From NCBI GenBank assembly GCA_026162565.1, contig JAOEIQ010000003.1:186001-250000 (forward strand): a DNA stretch of 64,000 bases, written 5' to 3'. The notes beneath the pieces are model-generated. The model saw only the letters and a list, made by a program, of their open reading frames with translations, was not told the origin of the DNA and did not search any database. The stretch is from Flavobacteriaceae bacterium NBU2973. GTDB lineage: Bacteria > Bacteroidota > Bacteroidia > Flavobacteriales > Flavobacteriaceae. Within the stretch, counting starts at the first letter, position 1. Every line of letters starts with the position of its first letter. A program made the translations under genes and the position numbers. Shown here in pieces: positions 1 to 6,380 of the stretch.

Positions 1-28
1 GCGAGAACTTCTCTTACTTTTAAAATAT

Positions 29-1546
29 ATGAAGTCACAAAAAGATTGGTTTAAAGATAGAGGCTATACACATTTTACTAATAGGACACCAATGTCTATT
101 AGAAAAAAGATAAAGTGCTATATAACTAATAAAAAAAAAGTAGGGCAACACTCATTTTCTCCTCTTATTTTTAAAGAAATAAAGCAAAGACGTTATAAAT
201 TATCTGATTTCAATGGTATAGAAAAGCGCTCTCATAAAAAAGTTAAAAACGGAAAGATTGTTTCAAATACCAAAATTAGAGAAATATTATATGCAACTCA
301 TTTAGACGCTCATATTTACTCTTATTATTCACAACAAATAATTACACCTAAATACGAAGATTACTTAAAACAGAACAAATTACTATCAAAATCTATTACA
401 GCTTACAGGCAAATTGAAACTGATGATAAACTAAAGTTTAAAAACAATGTGCATTTTGCAAAAGATGTATTTGATGAAATAAAACAAAGAGAAAAATGTG
501 TAGCACTAGTTTTGGATATTGAAAATTTCTTTCCAAGCTTAAATCATAAAATACTAAAACTAGCTTGGGCTAAAATACTAGGATATAAAACATTACCGAA
601 AGATCATTTTAACCTTTTTAAAGCAATTACTAGGTTTTCTTATGTAAAACTCAAAGATTTAAAAACTAAAAATGGTCATTTTGATGAAAAAGAATTAGCA
701 AAACTTAAAAAAGAGGGAAAACACACCTTTTTTAGTAGTATTAAAGAATTGATTGATTCTGATATAATAATTCACAAAAACCAAAAACTAAATAAAGAAA
801 AACAATTAATAGGTATTCCACAAGGGTTACCTATTAGTGCTTTATTGGCAAATATTTACATGCTTGCATTTGATGAATCAGTTATTAAAGAACTTACATT
901 AAAACACGATGTATTTTATAGAAGATATTCGGATGACATAGTTATTATTTGTAATGAAAATCAAATACAGTTAATTGAAGATTTCATTAAAAGTGAAATA
1001 AAAAAACATAAATTAAAAGTTTCTCTAGAAAAAACAGAAAAAACACTTTTCAAAATAAATAAAGGTCGCTTACAATCATACAGAATAGACAAGGATGATA
1101 GCATAAAAGAAAATATTCCTCTAAATTATTTAGGCTTTGAATTTTACGGTTACCAAACATTAATTAAGTCTAAAAATTTAGCGAAATTTTATAGAGGAAT
1201 GAAACAAACTGTTAAACGAAAACATAAACGAATAGAAACTGTGAAAGAGAAATATCTTCTAGATGAAGCTCCAATTTTCAAAAGAAAAATATACAGATTA
1301 TTTAGTTTTAAAGGAGAAAAATCAAGAATGTTACCTGCTAAAAGAACTAGCTTTTTAGGAGGGAGAGCAAAAACAGAGTATTTTGAGAGAAAGTTTAGGG
1401 GGAATTATTTGAGATATGCTTATAGAGCATCTGATGATTTAGATGCTCCAGAAATTAAAAGGCAATTACGAAACCATTGGAAAATACTTCAACAAACATT
1501 AAGAAAATATGATTTTTCAAATGTCAAAAAAGAATTAGAGTCTTAA
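29..1546 (+). CDS. Reverse transcriptase of the UG/DRT (defence-associated) type
   Basis: 505 aa RNA-directed DNA polymerase. Visible RT motifs in order: motif A LDIENFFPS (residues 162-170), motif B GIPQGLPIS (262-270), motif C YSDD (300-303) and a LNYLGFEF block (365-372). The N-terminus has WFKDRGYTHF (7-16), a YATHLDAHIYSYY block (88-100) and AYR (125-127); the C-terminus (about 380-500) is strongly basic, as in an RNA-binding thumb. There is no group II intron maturase or HNH domain. Motif B lacks the SQ signature of diversity-generating RTs and the retron NAxxH and VTG boxes are absent. The N-terminal blocks recall, from memory, the UG2/DRT2 branch of antiviral RTs, which work with an upstream ncRNA; subtype is uncertain. 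Only 28 nt of upstream sequence are in the window, so any ncRNA lies outside. It stands alone next to rmuC, with no second defence gene nearby. Confidence 0.85.
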   Translation: MKSQKDWFKDRGYTHFTNRTPMSIRKKIKCYITNKKKVGQHSFSPLIFKEIKQRRYKLSDFNGIEKRSHKKVKNGKIVSNTKIREILYATHLDAHIYSYYSQQIITPKYEDYLKQNKLLSKSITAYRQIETDDKLKFKNNVHFAKDVFDEIKQREKCVALVLDIENFFPSLNHKILKLAWAKILGYKTLPKDHFNLFKAITRFSYVKLKDLKTKNGHFDEKELAKLKKEGKHTFFSSIKELIDSDIIIHKNQKLNKEKQLIGIPQGLPISALLANIYMLAFDESVIKELTLKHDVFYRRYSDDIVIICNENQIQLIEDFIKSEIKKHKLKVSLEKTEKTLFKINKGRLQSYRIDKDDSIKENIPLNYLGFEFYGYQTLIKSKNLAKFYRGMKQTVKRKHKRIETVKEKYLLDEAPIFKRKIYRLFSFKGEKSRMLPAKRTSFLGGRAKTEYFERKFRGNYLRYAYRASDDLDAPEIKRQLRNHWKILQQTLRKYDFSNVKKELES

Positions 1547-1596
1547 AATCTAATCCTTATAATTTATTACTTTTACAGTAAGTTGAAAATAATATC

Positions 1597-2919
1597 ATGA
1601 ACGACAATCTTATTCTTATACTTTCTATACTAATTGCTGCTTTAATTGGTGCCTATTTAGGTATGCTTTTTACGAAACTTAAAAATAAAAGTGAGCAAGG
1701 CACTCTAGAGGAACGTCAAAATCAATTAAACAATACAATTAATGATTTAAAACAATCCATTAGTAATTTAGAGCTAGAACGCGATCGTTATAGAGATGAA
1801 CGAGAAGGATTAAATCTAGAACTCGTTCAAAGAAATACAGAATTTGAAAATTTACAGCAGCAAAACTTAAAACGTGATCAAGAATTAGAAGAACGCCAAA
1901 AACAACTTCGCAATGATTTTGAGTTATTAGCTAATAAAATTTTAGAAGAAAAATCTGAAAAGTTCACTCTTCAGAATAAAGAAAACATCAAAAATATTCT
2001 CAATCCTTTAGAAGAAAAAATTAAAACTTTTGAGAAAAAAGTAGAAGATACTCAAAAGGAAAGCATCAGTATGCATTCTGCTTTAAAAGAGCAATTGCTA
2101 GGTTTAAAAGATTTAAATCTCCAAATGACTAAAGAAGCTACAAATCTTACTAAAGCGTTAAAAGGCGATAGTAAAACGCAAGGAAATTGGGGCGAATTGG
2201 TTTTAGAACGTGTTTTAGAAAAATCAGGATTAGAAAAAGATCGTGAGTATTTTGTACAACAGAACTTTCAATTAGAAGATGGTTCCCGAGTTATGCCAGA
2301 TGTGGTTATTCATTTACCAGATAATAAAAAAATGATTATCGACTCTAAAGTATCTATTACAGATTACAATCGCTACGTCAATGCTGAAGATAATGAGAAA
2401 GATCTGTATTTAAAAGCACATCTTAATTCTATTAAAAAACATGTTGATCAGCTATCAGAAAAAAAATATGAAGATCTTTATGATATAGAATCTCCTGACT
2501 TCGTATTGATGTTTATTCCCATTGAACCAGCTTTCGCTATCGCCATAAATCAAGATAATACTTTATACAATAAAGCTTTTGAAAGAAATATTGTTATCGT
2601 AACACCTTCTACTCTTTTAGCAACACTTCGTACAATCGACACCATGTGGAATAACGAAAAGCAACAACGAAATGCTATTGAAATAGCACGACAAGCTGGA
2701 GCTTTATATGATAAATTTGAAGGTTTAGTAAAAGATCTTACAGGAGTTGGTAAAAAAATAGATGCTGCCAAAAGCGACTATTCTGCTGCGATGAATAAAT
2801 TAGTTGATGGAAAAGGCAACCTTATAACAAGTGTTGAAAAATTGAAGAAAATGGGAGCTAAAGCTAAAAAAGCGTTACCAGAAGCTATTATTAAACGCGC
2901 TGAAGACGACGAATTATAA
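1597..2919 (+). CDS. rmuC: DNA recombination protein RmuC
   Basis: 440 aa. An N-terminal membrane helix (residues 5-24) is followed by a long Glu/Lys/Gln-rich coiled coil (about 30-150) and the RmuC domain (about 160-415) with its TQGNWGELVLERVLEKSGL signature (194-212). RmuC has a restriction-endonuclease-like fold; the PD...DSK pattern is visible at 234-251 (MPDVVIHL, then IIDSKV). The family limits inversions and rearrangements at short repeats. The gene lies 50 nt after the RT gene and may be co-transcribed, but since it is a core flavobacterial gene I read the adjacency as chance. Confidence 0.93.
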   Translation: MNDNLILILSILIAALIGAYLGMLFTKLKNKSEQGTLEERQNQLNNTINDLKQSISNLELERDRYRDEREGLNLELVQRNTEFENLQQQNLKRDQELEERQKQLRNDFELLANKILEEKSEKFTLQNKENIKNILNPLEEKIKTFEKKVEDTQKESISMHSALKEQLLGLKDLNLQMTKEATNLTKALKGDSKTQGNWGELVLERVLEKSGLEKDREYFVQQNFQLEDGSRVMPDVVIHLPDNKKMIIDSKVSITDYNRYVNAEDNEKDLYLKAHLNSIKKHVDQLSEKKYEDLYDIESPDFVLMFIPIEPAFAIAINQDNTLYNKAFERNIVIVTPSTLLATLRTIDTMWNNEKQQRNAIEIARQAGALYDKFEGLVKDLTGVGKKIDAAKSDYSAAMNKLVDGKGNLITSVEKLKKMGAKAKKALPEAIIKRAEDDEL

Positions 2920-2975
2920 ACTATTTTTATTCCATTAAAAAGGAATATACTTCTTTTTCCATAATTAAGTCATAT

Positions 2976-3059
2976 ATTCATATATCACATAAATGTATGA
3001 TACATTTGTTTATCACATAAAAACGTGATATATTTGTTTATCACATAAAAACGTGATAT
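2976..3059 (+). repeat. Three tandem 28-bp units, each with a near-palindromic operator
   Basis: Three head-to-tail units of 28 nt (2976-3003, 3004-3031, 3032-3059). The last two are identical, the first diverged. Each holds an imperfect palindrome of the form TATCAC-N8-GTGATA: 2983-3002 (diverged, with TGATA at the right end), 3011-3030 and 3039-3058. The array ends at the base before the satD ATG (3060). The arrangement looks like cooperative repressor sites and not like CRISPR, since there are no spacers. Confidence 0.85.
3006..3036 (+). promoter_or_regulatory. Promoter of the satD-like operon, embedded in the repeats
   Basis: TTG (3006-3008), 20 nt, TATATTTG (3029-3036): this fits the Bacteroidota housekeeping consensus TTG-N17-23-TAnnTTTG. 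The palindrome 3011-3030 fills the spacer between the two boxes and the next palindrome (3039-3058) covers the expected transcription start and ribosome binding site. A bound protein would therefore block transcription. A second TAnnTTTG (TACATTTG, 3001-3008) occurs one repeat earlier. Confidence 0.7.
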
Positions 3060-3680
3060 ATGACAACTAGTGTAATTACTGGAGATATTATAAAATCTAG
3101 AATACAGAAAGATCCACAAATATGGATTACTGTATTAAAACAAGCGTTATCAAATCTAGAGCCTAATAAAGACTATTGGGAACTCTATCGAGGAGACAGT
3201 TTTCAGATAGAAATACCAAATATTCGTAAAAGTTTTGAAGCTGCAGTCTACATAAAGGCTTGTATTAAAATGATAAAAGGTTTGGATGTACGATTAGCTA
3301 TTGGAATAGGTAATAAAACCTACCAAGGTAATGATGTTACCGAATCTAATGGAGAAGCATTTTTGTTTTCTGGTGAAACTTTAGAAACATTAAAAAAGGA
3401 AAAGCAAAATCTGCGTATTAAAACCAACTATTCTCAAATAGATTATGAGCTTAATTTATATTTTAAGTTAGCATTAATAGCTATGGATAATTGGACCGTT
3501 AATACAGCAGAAATAGTAAAACTAAATATTGACAATCCTAATGCGTTACAAAGCGAATTAGGGCAATTAATTGGTATTAACCAAAATGCTGTGAGTATGA
3601 GACAAAAACGAGCCTATCTTGATGAAATCATGGAATTAGAATTTTTATATAGAGAAAAAATAGATACCTTACTTAAATGA
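3060..3680 (+). CDS. SatD family protein
   Basis: 206 aa, soluble. It starts with the SatD hallmark VITGDIIKSR (5-14), then YRGDSFQIEI (43-52), LDVRLAIGIG (75-84), a SNGEAFLFSGETLE stretch (96-109) and a C-terminal helix-turn-helix-like segment QSELGQLIGINQNAVSMRQ (163-181). SatD (Pfam SatD, from the Streptococcus sat operon) has no established function. The order of the two Asp motifs (D9, D46), the RLAIGIG strand and the GEAFLFS helix parallels class III nucleotidyl cyclases; this is my inference. The ATG follows directly on the operator array, and the stop overlaps the start of the DUF3307 gene (ATGA), so the two are translationally coupled. The HTH could bind the operators (autoregulation). 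Confidence 0.85.
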   Translation: MTTSVITGDIIKSRIQKDPQIWITVLKQALSNLEPNKDYWELYRGDSFQIEIPNIRKSFEAAVYIKACIKMIKGLDVRLAIGIGNKTYQGNDVTESNGEAFLFSGETLETLKKEKQNLRIKTNYSQIDYELNLYFKLALIAMDNWTVNTAEIVKLNIDNPNALQSELGQLIGINQNAVSMRQKRAYLDEIMELEFLYREKIDTLLK

Positions 3681-4381
3681 TGTTACTTACTAAATTACTA
3701 CTGGCTCATATTATAGCAGATTTTATGTTGCAACCGCAATCTTGGGTTTTAGAAAAAGAAGTAAAAAAGGCGAAATCTTTAAAGCTCTATCTCCATATAG
3801 TTATTCATATAGTAGTAATGTCGCTTATAGTTTGGGATGTTTCAAAAATTCCTGTAATACTCATTATTGCTGCAATTCATTTAATAATAGATGTGATTAA
3901 ACTCTATTTACAAAATGATAAAAATAAACGCTTTCTATTTTTTATAGATCAGCTATTACATATAATAACCATTGTTATTGCATATGTGATTGTTTCGAGT
4001 ACAGCTTTAAATTTAGACACTCTGTTTACCGAAAACAACTTACTATTACTAACTTGTATCTTATTTTTAACAACACCTGTTTCTATAATTATGAGAACCA
4101 TTTTTTCTAAATGGAATATAGAAGATATAACTAAAGACAATCAATCACTAGAAGATGCAGGAAAGTATATTGGTATTTTAGAACGTATTTTGGTGTTTAT
4201 ATTTATTATATCTAATCATTGGGAGGCAGTTGGATTTTTAATTACTGCCAAATCGGTTTTTAGGTTTGGAGATTTAAAAGAAAGTAAGCACAGAAAACTA
4301 ACCGAATACATATTAATTGGAACTTTAATTAGTTTTGGTATAGCTATAGTGACTGCTTTAATATTTCAAAATTTACTGTAA
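3677..4381 (+). CDS. DUF3307 domain membrane protein
   Basis: 234 aa integral membrane protein with about six hydrophobic segments. The N-terminal half is the DUF3307 domain: LLLAHIIADFMLQPQSW (7-23), HLIIDVIK (68-75) and FFIDQLLHI (88-96). His and Asp residues (H11, D15, H40, H44, H68, D72, D91, H95) recur in or next to predicted helices, as in membrane metal-dependent enzymes, but no activity is known for the family. The start codon lies inside the satD stop (a second in-frame ATG follows at 3680), implying a stoichiometric partnership. In Bacteroidota these two families are commonly adjacent, to my knowledge. Confidence 0.82.
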   Translation: MMLLTKLLLAHIIADFMLQPQSWVLEKEVKKAKSLKLYLHIVIHIVVMSLIVWDVSKIPVILIIAAIHLIIDVIKLYLQNDKNKRFLFFIDQLLHIITIVIAYVIVSSTALNLDTLFTENNLLLLTCILFLTTPVSIIMRTIFSKWNIEDITKDNQSLEDAGKYIGILERILVFIFIISNHWEAVGFLITAKSVFRFGDLKESKHRKLTEYILIGTLISFGIAIVTALIFQNLL

Positions 4382-4383
4382 AT

Positions 4384-4920
4384 ATGTATAAGAGTATAGA
4401 AGAATCTCGTATCACTATTTCTGAACTCATGTTGCCATCGCATTCAAATTTCAGTGGCAAAATTCATGGTGGTTATATTTTAGGGTTGATGGACCAGATT
4501 GCATTTGCTTGTGCATCTAAACACTCTAAAGCCTATTGTGTAACAGCTTCTGTAGACACTGTAGATTTTCTAAACCCCATAGAAGTTGGTGAATTGGTAA
4601 CTATGAAAGCTTCTATTAACTATGTTGGTAGAACGTCTATGGTTGTTGGTATTAGAGTTGAAGCCGAAAATATACAAACCGAAGTAATCAAACATTGCAA
4701 CTCATCCTATTTTACAATGGTTGCAAAAGGTGATGATGGAAAGAGCACACCAGTTCCTGGTATTATTTTAGACAATACTTTAGAAGTGAGACGTTTTTTA
4801 AAAGCCTTAAAACGTATTGAAATGAAACAAAAACGTCAAGAAGAATTTGATAAATCAGATTTTTCTCATCACGATTATATAGAAGATTTAAAAGACTACA
4901 ATGTAAAAATTGAGATATAA
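4384..4920 (+). CDS. Acyl-CoA thioesterase (YciA-like, hotdog fold)
   Basis: 178 aa single-hotdog thioesterase that hydrolyses acyl-CoA to free fatty acid and CoA. It carries the NFSGKIHGGYILGLMDQIAF segment (22-41), with the active-site Asp in LMDQ, followed by TASVDTVDFLNPIEVGE (56-72). The C-terminal 40 residues are charged and helical, as in cytosolic acyl-CoA hydrolases of the BFIT/YciA group. It begins 3 nt after the DUF3307 stop, so it sits at the end of the satD transcript; whether it shares a role with the two upstream genes cannot be seen. A strong hairpin terminator follows. Confidence 0.88.
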   Translation: MYKSIEESRITISELMLPSHSNFSGKIHGGYILGLMDQIAFACASKHSKAYCVTASVDTVDFLNPIEVGELVTMKASINYVGRTSMVVGIRVEAENIQTEVIKHCNSSYFTMVAKGDDGKSTPVPGIILDNTLEVRRFLKALKRIEMKQKRQEEFDKSDFSHHDYIEDLKDYNVKIEI

Positions 4921-4947
4921 AAAAAGCCACCAGAAAGGTGGCTTTTT
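4921..4947. terminator. Bidirectional terminator between convergent genes
   Basis: Stem AAAAAGCCACC / GGTGGCTTTTT with loop AGAAA. It has a T run on the + side and, read on the - strand, also ends in T, so it can serve both the thioesterase and the convergent DOMON protein gene. Confidence 0.88.
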
Positions 4948-4966
4948 CATTTATTAAAATTGACTT

Positions 4967-5767
4967 TTATTGCTTTACAAAGCGTTTAGTCTTTGTGCTT
5001 TTATCGTTAGATACTTTAATTAAATACACACCACTTTTCCAGGCAGATACATCTATACTCTTTGTATGTGAATTCATCATTACATCAGAAAAAATTCGTT
5101 TTCCAAGAACATCGTAAATATTTACAACAGAGTTTTGAATAGTACTAGGTAACACGACATTTAAATTGCTTCTTGCAGGATTTGGAGAAACAGAAAAGTC
5201 ATTTATTTGAAAACTATCAGTACTTAAAGTTGTAAACACTAATTCTTCTGTACCTTTATTTGGGAAACCATGATAATTAAGTGTAAATTCATCATCGCCA
5301 TGAGCAGTAACAATATCAAAACTTGATTGGTCAGATGGGAATGTAAAATCAATTCCATCTGTCGCAATTCTAGTTCTAGTAGCTACTATTGTTCGCATAC
5401 CTCCACTAGTTGTATTACTTGTCATAGTCCAATTATCATCTTCCCCTAAATTTGTATCTTCTTCAGGAACAACACCTAATCCTTGGAAAGTTCTATCTGT
5501 TAAATTTGTTCCATCAAAAATAAAAACATCACGATCTTCAGTCATATTTGACGTATCAAATCCAAAAGCTAACCAAGAATTATCTGGTCCTATAACAGTA
5601 GCAGTTACCAGATTTGATGTGACATTTATATCAATTTGTACACTATTAACCGTCACTCCTGGAAAAGATGGATTTTCAACATTTACTAGTCCTGATGTGT
5701 AGATTTGGGAATAGGAAAATGATAAAAATAAAATTGAAGCTAAAAAGCTTAAAGTAATTTTTTTCAT
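4967..5767 (-). CDS. Secreted DOMON-like domain protein with T9SS sorting domain
   Basis: 266 aa. Signal peptide 1-20 (ending in SYSQ). Residues about 25-180 look like a DOMON domain: WLAFGFDTSNM, DVFIFDGTNL, then GGMRTIVATRTRIATDGIDF and a closing LNYHGFPNKG motif; DOMON domains bind haem or sugars in secreted redox proteins. Residues about 190-266 are a type A Por sorting domain (SVSPNPA, VVNIYDVLGKRIF, GVYLIKV, KRFVKQ), so the protein should leave the cell by type IX secretion. It overlaps the upstream ankyrin gene by 4 nt (ATGA), indicating one operon. Ligand unknown. Confidence 0.82.
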   Translation of the reverse strand: MKKITLSFLASILFLSFSYSQIYTSGLVNVENPSFPGVTVNSVQIDINVTSNLVTATVIGPDNSWLAFGFDTSNMTEDRDVFIFDGTNLTDRTFQGLGVVPEEDTNLGEDDNWTMTSNTTSGGMRTIVATRTRIATDGIDFTFPSDQSSFDIVTAHGDDEFTLNYHGFPNKGTEELVFTTLSTDSFQINDFSVSPNPARSNLNVVLPSTIQNSVVNIYDVLGKRIFSDVMMNSHTKSIDVSAWKSGVYLIKVSNDKSTKTKRFVKQ

Positions 5768-6294
5768 AATTTTTCTTTTTTCAAAATTTTAAGGATTTCT
5801 TCATCATTATCTCTTTCTGCATAATAAATTGGAGAAAAGCCTTTTTTATCTTTCTTATATATATCTGCTCCATTATCAACAAGAAGCTTTATAATTTCTC
5901 TATTAGTAAACTTAACAACATAGTGTAAAGCAGAAACTTCGTTAGCATCAGTTGCATTAACATCTGCTCCATTTTGTAACAAAATTTCAACAATTTCTTT
6001 GTAGCCTTTAAAAGAAGCAGCCATTAAGGGAGTTCCGTAACTACTTATGGCATCAATATCTTTTACATGCTTAACTAGTACTTTAACCACCTCAACATTT
6101 CCACTGTAACATGCTAAAGTTAAAGGAACAAAGCCTCTAGAATCCTCATAGTTTATTGCTTCAGGGAATTCTTTAATAAAAGATTCCATATCTTCAGCGC
6201 AACCACTTCTAGCTATGTCATTTACCTTTACTTGACTAAAAGTCAAACAACTACATAACAATGTAAATACTATTATTTTAACTTTTAATCTCAT
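5764..6294 (-). CDS. Exported ankyrin-repeat protein
   Basis: 176 aa. A signal peptide (about 1-20, CLTFSQ end) is followed by four to five ankyrin repeats filling the rest: RGFVPLTLACYSGNVEVVK, YGTPLMAASFKGYKEIVEIL, a NATDANEVSALHYV unit and KKGFSPIYYAERD. Periplasmic ankyrin proteins usually act as protein-binding partners; in this case the obvious partner is the DOMON/T9SS protein whose start codon overlaps this stop. Specific role unknown. Confidence 0.85.
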   Translation of the reverse strand: MRLKVKIIVFTLLCSCLTFSQVKVNDIARSGCAEDMESFIKEFPEAINYEDSRGFVPLTLACYSGNVEVVKVLVKHVKDIDAISSYGTPLMAASFKGYKEIVEILLQNGADVNATDANEVSALHYVVKFTNREIIKLLVDNGADIYKKDKKGFSPIYYAERDNDEEILKILKKEKL

Positions 6295-6380
6295 AATTAA
6301 GACTAAATTACTAATTAAAACTAATACATTACAAAGTAAAACGCTAAAAATACTATAAAAACTAGATGAATTACAGCCAG

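Noticed and set aside
29-1546. Retron, group II intron or diversity-generating retroelement RT
   Set aside because: No maturase/HNH domain, no retron NAxxH/VTG boxes, and motif B is GIPQGLPIS and not the DGR SQ form. No template/variable repeat pair was seen, and the Avd-like four-helix gene at 44860 is 43 kb away.
2976-3059. Short tandem array resembling a CRISPR
   Set aside because: The 28-nt units are contiguous, with no spacers, and contain promoter boxes; no cas genes nearby.
3060-4381. A known Panoptes or CBASS system
   Set aside because: The layout is similar, but SatD and DUF3307 are distinct families and no cyclic-nucleotide effector domain is recognisable; kept only as an analogy.
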